Of a stretch of 64,000 bases of DNA, positions 8,248-16,471 are shown piece by piece; position 1 is the stretch's first letter, and every line of letters starts with the position of its first letter. Under the pieces are notes generated by a model. It made no database searches, was not told the origin of the DNA, and saw nothing but the letters and a program-made list of their open reading frames with translations. A program made the translations under genes and the position numbers. Origin of the DNA: BOG-908 sp965199235 (GTDB lineage: Bacteria; Pseudomonadota; Alphaproteobacteria; Acetobacterales; Acetobacteraceae); assembly GCA_965199235.1 (NCBI GenBank), contig CBDAQU010000002.1, positions 868,001 through 932,000 of the forward strand, in the 5' to 3' direction.

Positions 8248-9105
8248 ATGCGCCTGCTGATCTTCGGCCTGGGCTTCTGTGGCACCGCCGCCGCACGCGA
8301 CGCGGTGGCGGCCGGCTGGCAGGTCAGTGCGACCAGCCGCAACCCTGGCGCCCCAGGACCTGAGGGCGTCCGGATCGTGCCGTTCCGGGCGGCGGGCGAG
8401 GAGGTCGTCGGCTGCACGCACATGCTGGCGACCGCACCGCCGCGCGAGGACGCCGATCCAGTGCTGTCTCGCTACGATGCGGAGATCAAGGCAGCCGGAA
8501 ACCTTGCCTGGATCGGCTACCTGTCCACCACGGGTGTTTATGGCGACCGCAACGGGGGCTGGGTGGACGAGGCGACCGAACCGGCGCCGAGCGCCGAACG
8601 CTCGCGCCGCCGGCTGGCCGCCGAGATGGCCTGGCGCGACGCGGCCGGCGGACGCCCGCTCGACATCTTCAGGCTGGCCGGCATCTACGGCCCAGGCCGC
8701 TCGATCTTCGAGGATCTGCGCGCCGGCCGGGCACGACGGGTGGTCAAGCTCGGACACGCCTTCGGCCGCATCCACGTGGACGACATCGCCGCCGGCGTGC
8801 TGGCCGCCATCGCCCAGCCGCCGACCGGCACCCGCGTGCTGAATTTTTCCGACGACGAGCCGGCAGAGAGTGCGATGGTGACCGCGCACGCAGCCGAGCT
8901 GGCCGGCCTGCCGGTGCCGCCGGCCGTTCCGTTCGAGGAGGCGGCCCGGGGCATGAGCGAGATGGCCCGCAGTTTCTGGGCAGAGAACCGCCGTGTGGAC
9001 AGCCGCCAGACCCAGCAAGCGCTGCACTTGACGTGGCGCTACCCGACGTACCGGGAGGGCCTAGCCGCCATCCTCGCAGAGGAACGTGCCAACCACGCTG
9101 CGTAG
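8248..9105 (+). CDS. NAD(P)-dependent epimerase/dehydratase family protein
   Basis: A 285-residue atypical short-chain dehydrogenase/reductase with an N-terminal Rossmann motif (LLIFGLGFCGTAAAR, a GxGxxG variant), a YLSTTGVYGDRNG segment carrying the catalytic-type Ser/Thr and Tyr, and a FRLAGIYGPGRS motif. It is close in size and layout to YeeZ-like sugar-nucleotide SDRs of alphaproteobacteria. The substrate is unknown. Its last 45 bases overlap the 3' end of the hydrolase gene on the other strand (convergent tail overlap). Confidence 0.85.
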   Translation: MRLLIFGLGFCGTAAARDAVAAGWQVSATSRNPGAPGPEGVRIVPFRAAGEEVVGCTHMLATAPPREDADPVLSRYDAEIKAAGNLAWIGYLSTTGVYGDRNGGWVDEATEPAPSAERSRRRLAAEMAWRDAAGGRPLDIFRLAGIYGPGRSIFEDLRAGRARRVVKLGHAFGRIHVDDIAAGVLAAIAQPPTGTRVLNFSDDEPAESAMVTAHAAELAGLPVPPAVPFEEAARGMSEMARSFWAENRRVDSRQTQQALHLTWRYPTYREGLAAILAEERANHAA

Positions 9106-9807
9106 CAAGGCGAGGTCCTGGGGGCGGGACAGACGGTGGTCGCCGTCCTTGACCAGGATCGCCTGCACGTCGTGGCCGGCGAGACGCTCGGAGAGCGTCA
9201 GCGCCGTCTCCCACGGCACGGCATCGTCACGCTGGCCGTGCAGCAGCCGGACCGGGCAGGCGATGGCGATCGGGCCGCCCAGCAGCAGGCGTGTTCGGCC
9301 ATCCTCGATCAGCGCGCGGGTGAGGATCTGTTCGCCGCCATCGCCGCTAGGCTGCCGCAGCATGCCATCCCGCATGATCGCCTCGCGCGCATCGGGCGGC
9401 AGATGCTGCCAGATCAGCGTTTCGGTGAAATCCGGCGCGGCCGCGACACCGACCAGCGCCGCCACCCGGTCGGGTCGAGCGAGTGCTGCCAGCAGGGCGA
9501 CCCAGCCGCCCATCGAGGAGCCGACGAGCACGACCGGCCCCTGGGTCAGCCGGTCGATCAGGAACAGCGCGTCCTGCGCCCAGCGTCCGACGGTGCCGTA
9601 GATGAACTGGCCGCCGCTGGCGCCGTGGCCGGAGTAGTCCAGGCGCAGCGTGGCGCAGCCAAGGCCTGCGGCGTAAGCGGCGAGCATGGTCGCCTTGTCG
9701 CCGGTCATGTTGCTCATGAAGCCCGGCAGGAACACCAGGGTCGGGCTGCGCCCGGCGGTCAGCGCGTAGGCGAGCTCCACCCCGTCGCCGCGATCGAGGC
9801 GCGTCAC
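9061..9807 (-). CDS. Alpha/beta-fold hydrolase
   Basis: A 248-residue serine hydrolase of the alpha/beta fold. The nucleophile elbow is GSSMGG, the oxyanion region is FLPGFMSNM, and HGQRDDAVPW and KDGDHRLS supply the likely catalytic Asp and His. The GTG start at 9807 overlaps the stop of the small lipoprotein gene upstream (GTGA), so it belongs to argH-lptM-hydrolase. The family includes palmitoyl-thioesterase (ABHD10)-like carboxylesterases; the substrate cannot be read from sequence. Confidence 0.85.
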   Translation of the reverse strand: MTRLDRGDGVELAYALTAGRSPTLVFLPGFMSNMTGDKATMLAAYAAGLGCATLRLDYSGHGASGGQFIYGTVGRWAQDALFLIDRLTQGPVVLVGSSMGGWVALLAALARPDRVAALVGVAAAPDFTETLIWQHLPPDAREAIMRDGMLRQPSGDGGEQILTRALIEDGRTRLLLGGPIAIACPVRLLHGQRDDAVPWETALTLSERLAGHDVQAILVKDGDHRLSRPQDLALLRSVVGTFLCEDGG

Positions 9808-9923
9808 TGGGTGGGGTAGGTCTTGGGGTAGCTGATCTGGTCGGGCGGGCCGGCGGGGCTGGGCGGCCCCACCTTGCCGCAGGCGGCCAGCGCCAACGCC
9901 GCCAGCAGCAGCAGGCGGGTCAC
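9804..9923 (-). CDS. lptM: LptM-like small lipoprotein
   Basis: A 39-residue open frame with a GTG start overlapping the argH stop (GTGA). It has a short hydrophobic segment, a lipobox ending LAAC (Cys at residue 15), then GKVGPPSPAGPPD. This matches the tiny YifL/LptM lipoproteins (CG.KGPL pattern) that help mature the LptD/LptE outer-membrane complex in enterobacteria and often follow argH or precede lysA in proteobacteria. It is too short for most gene finders. The assignment rests on the lipobox, the size and the place. Confidence 0.7.
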   Translation of the reverse strand: MTRLLLLAALALAACGKVGPPSPAGPPDQISYPKTYPTQ

Positions 9924-11335
9924 GACAGCGCCGCCAGCCAGCGCGCCGCCTGGGCTGCCACACGGTCGGGCGCGGTGCCGCCGAAGCTGGTGCGCGAGGC
10001 CACCGACGCATCGACTCCCAGCACGTCGAACACCTGGCTCGTCAGCCCCGGCTCTTCGGCTTGCATCTCGTCCAGACTGAGCTGCTCCAACCCCACCCCC
10101 CTGGCCTCCGCACGCGCAACCAGCCGCCCGGTGACGTGGTGCGCCGTCCGGAACGGCATTTTTAGCACCCGCACCAGCCAATCCGCCAAATCCGTTGCGG
10201 TGGAAAACCCCGATCCGGCCAGCGCGCGCATCCGGGCCGCATCCGGCTGCATGTCGCGCACCATGCCTGCCGTGGCAGCCAGCGACAGGCTGAGGGCGGC
10301 TGCCGCGTCGAACACCGGCTCCTTGTCCTCCTGCATGTCCTTGGCATAGGCCAGCGGCAGGCCCTTCATCACCGTCAGCAGGGCCACCAGCGCGCCGGTC
10401 ACCCGGCCGGTCTTGGCGCGCGTCAGTTCCGCCGCGTCCGGGTTGCGCTTCTGCGGCATGATCGAGCTGCCGGTGGTGAACGCGTCAGACAGGCGCAGGA
10501 AACCGTAGGGCGCGCTGCACCAGATCACCACTTCCTCGGCAAAGCGGGAGAGGTGCACGGCACAGATCGCGGCGGCCGACAGGTATTCGAGCGCGAAGTC
10601 GCGGTCCGACACCGCGTCCAGCGAGTTGGCCGTCGGCGCGTCGAAGCCGAGTGCTGCCGCCGTCATGTCGCGGTCGATGGGGAAGCTGGTGCCGGCCAGT
10701 GCCGCCGAGCCGAGAGGGCACTCGTTCAGCCGCTGCCTGCAGTCGCGCAGCCGGCCGCGGTCCCTGGCCAGCATTTCCACGTAGGCCAGCAGATGGTGGC
10801 CGAACGTCACCGGCTGGGCGGTCTGCAGGTGGGTGAAGCCCGGCATCACGGTGGCGGCATGCTCGGCCGCGCGGGACGCAAACGCCAGCATCACGTCGGC
10901 AAGCTGGGCCTGGCACAAGTCGATCGCGTCGCGCACCCACAGGCGGAAATCGGTCGCCACCTGGTCGTTGCGGCTGCGCGCGGTGTGCAGGCGGCGTCCT
11001 GCATCGCCCACGCGCTCCGCCAGCCGCGCCTCTATGTTCATGTGGACGTCCTCAAGCGCGTCCGAGAACTCGAATTTCTCGCCCTCGATGTCCTCGGCGA
11101 TGCCCGCCAGGCCGCTGTCGATGGCGGCGTGGTCAGCGCCGGAGATGATCCCCACATGCGCCAGCATCGCCGCGTGCGCGCGCGAGCCGGCGATGTCCTG
11201 CCGCCAAAGCTTGCGGTCGAAGGCGACGGAGGCGTTGATCGCCTGCATGATGCCGGCGGGTGCGGCCGCAAACCGGCCGCCCCATTGCGCATTGGCCGAA
11301 ACACGCGACGATTGTGTGGATGCTTCGGAGACCAT
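9920..11335 (-). CDS. argH: Argininosuccinate lyase
   Basis: A 471-residue enzyme that splits argininosuccinate into arginine and fumarate, the last step of arginine synthesis. The signature GSSIMPQKRNPD is present, with ARSRNDQVATDFRLW and the catalytic-His segment PGFTHLQTAQPVTFGHH. The ATG at 11335 gives the N-terminus MVSEASTQSSRVSANAQWGGRF, normal for the family. This ATG overlaps the first candidate ATG of the divergent thioredoxin-like gene (11334), leaving no space between the two starts. Confidence 0.96.
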   Translation of the reverse strand: MVSEASTQSSRVSANAQWGGRFAAAPAGIMQAINASVAFDRKLWRQDIAGSRAHAAMLAHVGIISGADHAAIDSGLAGIAEDIEGEKFEFSDALEDVHMNIEARLAERVGDAGRRLHTARSRNDQVATDFRLWVRDAIDLCQAQLADVMLAFASRAAEHAATVMPGFTHLQTAQPVTFGHHLLAYVEMLARDRGRLRDCRQRLNECPLGSAALAGTSFPIDRDMTAAALGFDAPTANSLDAVSDRDFALEYLSAAAICAVHLSRFAEEVVIWCSAPYGFLRLSDAFTTGSSIMPQKRNPDAAELTRAKTGRVTGALVALLTVMKGLPLAYAKDMQEDKEPVFDAAAALSLSLAATAGMVRDMQPDAARMRALAGSGFSTATDLADWLVRVLKMPFRTAHHVTGRLVARAEARGVGLEQLSLDEMQAEEPGLTSQVFDVLGVDASVASRTSFGGTAPDRVAAQAARWLAALS

Positions 11336-11336
11336 G

Positions 11337-11921
11337 ATGATGACCCGGTTGACGCGCCGCGCTGGCTTGGCCGCAGCGGCGGGGGCGACGCTAGTTGCCG
11401 CTTTCGCCGCGCGCAAATACGCGGGCGGTCCTGCCCTCGTCACGGTGGCGGAGCCGGCCAGGGACCCGCAGGTGGAAATGCGCCCGTTGAGCGCGATCGT
11501 GCCCGCCAGGCCGCCCGCAGCACTGCCAGCCGCCACGTTCCGCACGCTCGATGGCGCAGCGGTTACCCTGTCCAGCTACGCCGGGCGCATCGTTGTGCTC
11601 AATTTCTGGGCAACCTGGTGCGCGCCCTGCGTGGCCGAGCTGCCGGAGCTGGACCGTCTGGCGGCCGGCGGTGGCCTGGCCGTGCTGGCGGTGTCTGCCG
11701 ATAACGGGGGCAGCGCCGTGGTCAGGCCGTTCGCCGCCTCGCACGGCATCGCCCACGCCACGTTGCTGCTGGACCAGGGCAGCGATGCTGTGCACGCGTT
11801 CAACGTTGCGGGGTTTCCCACCACCCTGATCATCGGACCGGACGGCAAGCTGCGCGGCACGCTGGAAGGCCCGGCCGACTGGAGCGGCGCAGGACCCTCG
11901 ATCAGGGCGCTGGTCGGCTGA
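11337..11921 (+). CDS. TlpA-family thiol:disulfide interchange protein
   Basis: A thioredoxin-fold protein of about 194 residues. It has a basic N-terminus with a hydrophobic segment (LTRRAGLAAAAGATLVAAFAA), likely a membrane anchor or signal, then the fold with WATWCAPC (redox-active CxxC), a LAVSADNGG strand and the cis-Pro region VAGFPTTLIIGPDG. TlpA proteins reduce periplasmic thiols, for example for cytochrome c or oxidase assembly. Three ATGs are in tandem (11334, 11337, 11340); GGAG at 11327-11330 favours the second or third. It is divergent from argH with overlapping start regions. Confidence 0.85.
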   Translation: MMTRLTRRAGLAAAAGATLVAAFAARKYAGGPALVTVAEPARDPQVEMRPLSAIVPARPPAALPAATFRTLDGAAVTLSSYAGRIVVLNFWATWCAPCVAELPELDRLAAGGGLAVLAVSADNGGSAVVRPFAASHGIAHATLLLDQGSDAVHAFNVAGFPTTLIIGPDGKLRGTLEGPADWSGAGPSIRALVG

Positions 11922-12020
11922 CACTTACCTTGCAAACCACCTGAAGCTTGCCGATATCAGGGTGATTGGGGTGCCGTCAGGGCCCCTGTCCGCGTCTCGC
12001 TCACTTGGAGGAGGCTAGAC
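11922..12020 (+). promoter_or_regulatory. hsp20 leader: possible RNA thermometer and heat-shock promoter
   Basis: The 99-base leader before hsp20 holds CTTGCAAAC and, farther on, CCGATAT, loosely like a sigma-32 promoter. Near the start codon, TCGCT (fitting the UYGCU core of ROSE thermometers) lies a few bases before GGAGGAGG, with GTCT/AGAC flanking arms that could close a hairpin over the ribosome-binding site. ROSE elements commonly control small heat-shock genes in alphaproteobacteria. The fold was judged by eye only. Confidence 0.35.
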
Positions 12021-12512
12021 TTGACGACCCGGCTCTTCGCGTCACCGTTATTCCTCGGCTTCGACCACCTCGAGCAGATGCTCGAGCGTGCTTCCAAGAC
12101 CGCGTCCGACGGCTACCCGCCCTACAACATCGAACAGACGGCGCCGACCGCGCTACGGATAACGCTGGCGGTCGCAGGGTTCACCATGGACGACCTGCAG
12201 ATCACCCAGGAGGACAACCAGCTGGTGATCCGCGGCCGGCAGACCGACGACAGCCAGGGGCGCGTGTTCCTGCATCGCGGCATAGCCGCGCGCCAGTTCC
12301 AGCGCGCCTTCGTGCTCGCCGAGGGAATCGAGGTGGGCGGCGCCTGGCTGGACAGCGGCCTGCTGAACATCGAGCTGACGCGGCCGCAGCCGGAGCCCAA
12401 GGTTCGCCACATCGAAATCGCCAGGCCATCGACCCAGAGGGTGCAGGCCGGCATCGGCGACTCGCACCGGGTGATCAAAAAGACCGTCGAGCCGGTGGAC
12501 GGCGATCGCTGA
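12021..12512 (+). CDS. Small heat-shock protein, Hsp20 family
   Basis: A 163-residue alpha-crystallin-type chaperone that holds unfolding proteins. It has the N-terminal FLGFDHLEQMLERA, then PPYNIEQTAPTALRITLAVAGF, LVIRGRQ, HRGIAARQFQRAFVLAEGIEV and GLLNIELTRPQPE, the strand order of IbpA-like proteins. It starts with TTG, supported by GGAGGAGG upstream. DUF1150 follows downstream, a conserved pairing in alphaproteobacteria. Confidence 0.92.
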   Translation: MTTRLFASPLFLGFDHLEQMLERASKTASDGYPPYNIEQTAPTALRITLAVAGFTMDDLQITQEDNQLVIRGRQTDDSQGRVFLHRGIAARQFQRAFVLAEGIEVGGAWLDSGLLNIELTRPQPEPKVRHIEIARPSTQRVQAGIGDSHRVIKKTVEPVDGDR

Positions 12513-12687
12513 GGCAATCTCTGCGTTAACACAATGAATAATCTTCCGGCGCAATATTTGCTAAGCCTGTCATCATGGATGGCACGGTTGTCGCCGGGAT
12601 TTGCCGGTTTGGCAGCACGCGGCTGCGCTGCTCTGGCCGGGCGGGTTTGGTCGGCAACTAGGCGGCCGATTTGGAGAATACATTGTC

Positions 12688-12939
12688 ATGAACATTGCAT
12701 CCGACGACGACGCGGCCTCCTCCGTCATCGGCAGTTTCGACATCCGTCACCTCACCGTCGATCAGCTGGCGGCCTTGGGCGTATCTCAGCTCGCCTACGT
12801 CAAGCCGGTGCTGGTCAACGGCACGCGCGCTTTCGCCATTCACGGGGCGGACGGCACGCCGATGGCGGTGGCCGGGGCGGAGGACCTGGCCTTTGCCGCG
12901 ATCCGGCAGCACGAAATGGTGCCGTCGCTCGTCCACTAG
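12688..12939 (+). CDS. DUF1150 family protein
   Basis: An 83-residue protein of the alphaproteobacterial DUF1150 family, with the core LAALGVSQLAYVKPVLVNG followed by RAFAIHGADGTPMAVA. No catalytic motif is visible and its role is unknown, but the family usually sits right behind hsp20, suggesting a stress-linked function. The start at ATG 12688 is preceded by TTGGAGAATA. It ends 79 bases before the tail of the convergent TetR-type gene. Confidence 0.85.
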   Translation: MNIASDDDAASSVIGSFDIRHLTVDQLAALGVSQLAYVKPVLVNGTRAFAIHGADGTPMAVAGAEDLAFAAIRQHEMVPSLVH

Positions 12940-13018
12940 AGCAATGTCACGCAGACTGGAATAGTCGGGGCGACGAGATTGCTCGCCAAAACAAGGCCTG
13001 GACCGATTTGAGGTCCGC

Positions 13019-13711
13019 CTACTCGCCGACACCCTGCGTGGGAGCGGTCCGGAAAGGCGATTCGGGAGGGTCTTTCGCGATCAGCCTCGCACGCAGCGGG
13101 CGCCGGTGATCGGGCCGCCTGATTTCGGCCAGCAGTCCGATCTGGGTGCACACCCAGGCATCCAGCGTCGTGTTCGTCGTCGTGCCGTCGTCGCTGCGCG
13201 GCCACCAGAGCGGCGCATGCAGCAACTGGCCCAGCAGCATGGTCGCTGCCGGCGCCAGATCGTCGAACGCCCTGCCGGGCGTCACGGCTTGAAGCGCCAC
13301 CTGAAAATTGTTCGTCAGGTAGACGAGCTGCTGGGCCAGCGCGCGGCGGGGCGTGTCCGGTCTGCGGTCGTATTCGGCGAGGAACACGCGATGCCGGTCC
13401 AGATGGTCGGCACCGTAGTCGATCAGGGCAAGCGACATCGCCCGCAACACGTCGACCGGCGGCCCCGTCCAGTCGGTCGGCAGGCACACGACCTCGAAGG
13501 CGTTGCTCAGGTGACGCGACAGGATGAAGTCGACCAGCTTGGCCTTGCTGGGAAAGGTGTGCGACAGCTTGCTGGCCGTATACCCGTAATGGCGCGCCAG
13601 GTAGTGGATCCAGGAGCCGTCCATGCCGGTCAGCAGGATGAAACCCGGCGCGGTCTCCAGCACCTCGCGGCATATCTGGTCGTAACGCTCCTGCTTGCTC
13701 GTGCTGGCCAT
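13019..13711 (-). CDS. TetR-family transcriptional regulator
   Basis: A 230-residue protein with an N-terminal helix-turn-helix region (YDQICREVLETAPGFILLTGMDGSWIHYLARHYGYTASKLSHTF, residues about 9-52) in the TetR layout, where a Tyr-Phe-Phe-like segment (SHTFPSKAKLVDFIL) follows the recognition helix. The rest is a helical ligand-binding domain. The Gly/Asp-rich turn is atypical for TetR. The target is unknown; the nearest divergent gene is purH, 159 bases away. Confidence 0.75.
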   Translation of the reverse strand: MASTSKQERYDQICREVLETAPGFILLTGMDGSWIHYLARHYGYTASKLSHTFPSKAKLVDFILSRHLSNAFEVVCLPTDWTGPPVDVLRAMSLALIDYGADHLDRHRVFLAEYDRRPDTPRRALAQQLVYLTNNFQVALQAVTPGRAFDDLAPAATMLLGQLLHAPLWWPRSDDGTTTNTTLDAWVCTQIGLLAEIRRPDHRRPLRARLIAKDPPESPFRTAPTQGVGE

Positions 13712-13870
13712 CCGGCGCCGCTGACTTCTTGTGGACCGGAACGTATAACGAACGATTGATGGCTGGGCGAGTTCTGCGGCCGCTGCGCTGGCGGAGTGTG
13801 ACAGCCAGCCTTCCTTTCGTCGCGAGGCAAGCGTAATCCGCCGCTTCCCCGCCGAAAGCAGGTAGTTTCG

Positions 13871-15439
13871 ATGATCGCAGCAATCCGTCGCGCCCTGGTG
13901 TCGGTGTCCGACAAGACAGGCCTGGTTGCCTTGGGGCAGGCACTCGCCGCGTCCGGCGTGGACATACTCTCGACCGGCGGCTCAGCCGCTGCCCTGCGCG
14001 CAGCCGGCGTGCCGGTCACCGACGTCAGCGATCACACGGGCTTTCCGGAAATTCTCGACGGGCGGGTCAAGACGCTGCTGCCGCAGATACATGGCGGCAT
14101 ATTGGGGCGGCGCGACGTGCCGGAACACCTGGCGCAGATGCAGGCGCACGGCATCGCGCCGATCGACCTCGTCGTGGTCAACCTCTACACGTTCGAAGAA
14201 ACGGTGGCTGCCGGCGCCTCGCCGGAAACCTGCGTGGAGACCATCGACATCGGCGGCCCTGCCCTGATCAGGGCAGCGGCAAAGAACCACAGCCACGTCG
14301 CCGTGCTGACCCACCCCGCGCAGTACGAGGCGTTGCTGGCGGCGCTGCGCGATCAGGGCGGCACCAGCCTGTCGCATCGCCGCAGCCTGGCCCAAGCGGC
14401 CTACGCCCGCACCGCCGCCTACGACGCCGCCATCGCGGCCTGGTTCGCGGCGGAGGCAGGCGACCTCCTGCCCGATCGGCTGACGCTGTCCGGCGCGAGG
14501 CTGCAGACGCTGCGCTACGGCGAGAATCCCCACCAGACGGCCGCTCTTTACGCTGCCTCCGATCGCCCCGGCATGGTGCGGGCGCGGCAGGCGCAGGGCA
14601 AGGAGCTGTCCTACAACAACATCAACGACACCGATGCGGCGCTCAACTGCGTGGCCGAGTTTGCCGACCCGGCCATCGTCATCGTCAAGCACGCCAACCC
14701 ATGCGGCGTCGCGACCGCATCCGACCTGTGCACCGCTTGGTCGCGCGCCCTGGCCTGCGATCCAGTGTCCGCGTTCGGAGGCATCGTCGCCGTCAACCGC
14801 GTGCTGGAGGCGGACGCGGCCGAGCAGATCGCAACGATCTTCACCGAAGTCATTGCGGCGCCGGACGCGACAGAGGAGGCGCGCGCGATATTGTCGCGCA
14901 AGAAGAACCTTCGCCTGCTGCTGACTGGCAGTCTGCCCGACCCGGCGGCGCCGGGGATCGTGTTCAAGAGCGTGTCTGGCGGCTTCCTCGCGCAGTCGCG
15001 CGACACCGGACGGGTCCGCCGCGAGGACCTGCGGGTCGTGACGCGGCGGGCGCCGACGGACGCCGAACTGCGCGACATGCTGTTCGCGTTCACCGTGTGC
15101 AAGCACGTCAAGAGCAACGCCATCGTCTACGCGAAGGATTCGGCAACCGTCGGCATCGGCGCGGGCCAGATGAGCCGGGTGGACAGCGCGCGCGTGGCCG
15201 GATGGAAGAGCGAGGCGGCAGCGCAGGCGGCCGGGCTGAGCACGACGTTGGCGGCCGGCAGCGTGGTCGCGTCGGACGCGTTCTTCCCGTTCGCCGACGG
15301 GCTTCAGGCGGCCGTCGCTGCAGGCGCGACCGCGGTGATCCAGCCTGGCGGCAGCATGCGCGACGGCGAGGTGATCGCAGCGGCGGACGCAGCCGGCATC
15401 GCCATGGTGCTGACCGGGATGCGGCATTTCAGACACTAG
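13871..15439 (+). CDS. purH: Bifunctional AICAR formyltransferase / IMP cyclohydrolase
   Basis: A 522-residue enzyme for the last two steps of IMP synthesis. The N-terminal IMP cyclohydrolase domain begins ALVSVSDKTGLVALGQ and contains STGGSAAALR and LLPQIHGGILGRR. The C-terminal transformylase domain has the KHANPCGVA motif (substrate Lys-His) and SAFGGIVAVN, ending DGEVIAAADAAGIAMVLTG. The length is normal for the family. It is not visibly linked in operon with its neighbours. Confidence 0.97.
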   Translation: MIAAIRRALVSVSDKTGLVALGQALAASGVDILSTGGSAAALRAAGVPVTDVSDHTGFPEILDGRVKTLLPQIHGGILGRRDVPEHLAQMQAHGIAPIDLVVVNLYTFEETVAAGASPETCVETIDIGGPALIRAAAKNHSHVAVLTHPAQYEALLAALRDQGGTSLSHRRSLAQAAYARTAAYDAAIAAWFAAEAGDLLPDRLTLSGARLQTLRYGENPHQTAALYAASDRPGMVRARQAQGKELSYNNINDTDAALNCVAEFADPAIVIVKHANPCGVATASDLCTAWSRALACDPVSAFGGIVAVNRVLEADAAEQIATIFTEVIAAPDATEEARAILSRKKNLRLLLTGSLPDPAAPGIVFKSVSGGFLAQSRDTGRVRREDLRVVTRRAPTDAELRDMLFAFTVCKHVKSNAIVYAKDSATVGIGAGQMSRVDSARVAGWKSEAAAQAAGLSTTLAAGSVVASDAFFPFADGLQAAVAAGATAVIQPGGSMRDGEVIAAADAAGIAMVLTGMRHFRH

Positions 15440-15513
15440 ACCAGTAATTGCGAAGCATTTGCAGGTAATCCCGAGCGGCTTGACAGGGTTCTTCTGCGGG
15501 CTAAGTCGGTCCG

Positions 15514-16470
15514 ATGAAGACTTTCGAGACGTTGACCGAGCGGGAAGTCTTGGCGCTGGCGATCAGCTCGGAGGAAGAAGACGGCCGCACCTACGCCGAT
15601 TTCGCCGAGCGGCTCCGCGCCGAATATCCAGACAGCGCCAGGATCTTCCTCGACATGTCGGTCGAGGAGAACGAGCATCGTCGCGTCCTGATCGACCTCT
15701 ACGTCGACAGGTTCGGCCAGCACATACCGCTGGTCCGCCGGCAGGACGTGCGCGGCTTCATGCCGGCCCGCGCCACGTGGCACATCCCGCATCTGAAGAT
15801 AGAGACGGTCCGCAGCGCCGCGCGCGAGATGGAGATGCAGGCGAGCCGTTTCTACCGCGCAGCGGCGGCGCGATGCACCGACGCCGGCATCCGCAAGCTG
15901 CTCGGCGACCTGGCGGCGGCAGAGGACAGCCACGAGCACCAGGCCGGCCTTCTGCAGGAGCAGCACCTTTCCCAGGGCAGGGCGGAGGCGGAGGAGGATT
16001 CCGCCAGACGCCGCTTCGTGCTGCAGGTGGTGCAGCCTGGGCTGGTCGGGCTGATGGACGGCTCGGTCTCCACGCTGGCGCCGGTGTTCGCCGCCGCCTT
16101 TGCCACGCATCAGAGCTGGAACGCGTTCCTGGTCGGCCTGGCCGCCAGCATCGGCGCCGGCATATCGATGGGCTTTGCCGAGGCGCTGAGCGACGACGGC
16201 AAGATCTCCGGCCGTGGCACGCCGATCCTGCGCGGCCTGATCTGCGGGGCGATGACCACGCTGGGCGGCATCGGCCACACTTTGCCCTACCTGATCGGCG
16301 ATTTCTGGACGGCGACCATCGTTGCCGGCGTGGTCGTGGTTTTCGAACTGGCCGCGATCTCGTGGATACGCTGGCGCTACATGGACAGCAATTTGGCGAC
16401 CGCGGCGCTTCAGATCATGGTTGGCGGCGCCCTTGTGCTGGCCTGCGGGGTCCTGATCGGCAGCAGTTGA
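15514..16470 (+). CDS. mbfA: Membrane-bound ferritin-like iron exporter MbfA
   Basis: A 318-residue fusion of a ferritin-like di-iron domain and a VIT1/CCC1-type membrane domain. The N-terminal half has the carboxylate/His motifs SSEEEDGRTYADF, VEENEHRRVLIDLY, EMEMQASRFYRAAA and AAEDSHEHQ. The C-terminal half has QPGLVGLMDGSVSTLAPVFAAAF, ASIGAGISMGFAEALSDDG and three further hydrophobic segments. In Bradyrhizobium and Agrobacterium MbfA exports iron and protects against peroxide, under Irr control. I saw no clear Irr box in the 74 bases upstream. Confidence 0.9.
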   Translation: MKTFETLTEREVLALAISSEEEDGRTYADFAERLRAEYPDSARIFLDMSVEENEHRRVLIDLYVDRFGQHIPLVRRQDVRGFMPARATWHIPHLKIETVRSAAREMEMQASRFYRAAAARCTDAGIRKLLGDLAAAEDSHEHQAGLLQEQHLSQGRAEAEEDSARRRFVLQVVQPGLVGLMDGSVSTLAPVFAAAFATHQSWNAFLVGLAASIGAGISMGFAEALSDDGKISGRGTPILRGLICGAMTTLGGIGHTLPYLIGDFWTATIVAGVVVVFELAAISWIRWRYMDSNLATAALQIMVGGALVLACGVLIGSS

Positions 16471-16471
16471 C

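Noticed and set aside
13982..15436. 484-residue minus-strand open frame
   Set aside because: Exact shadow of purH on the opposite strand, with no recognisable protein features.
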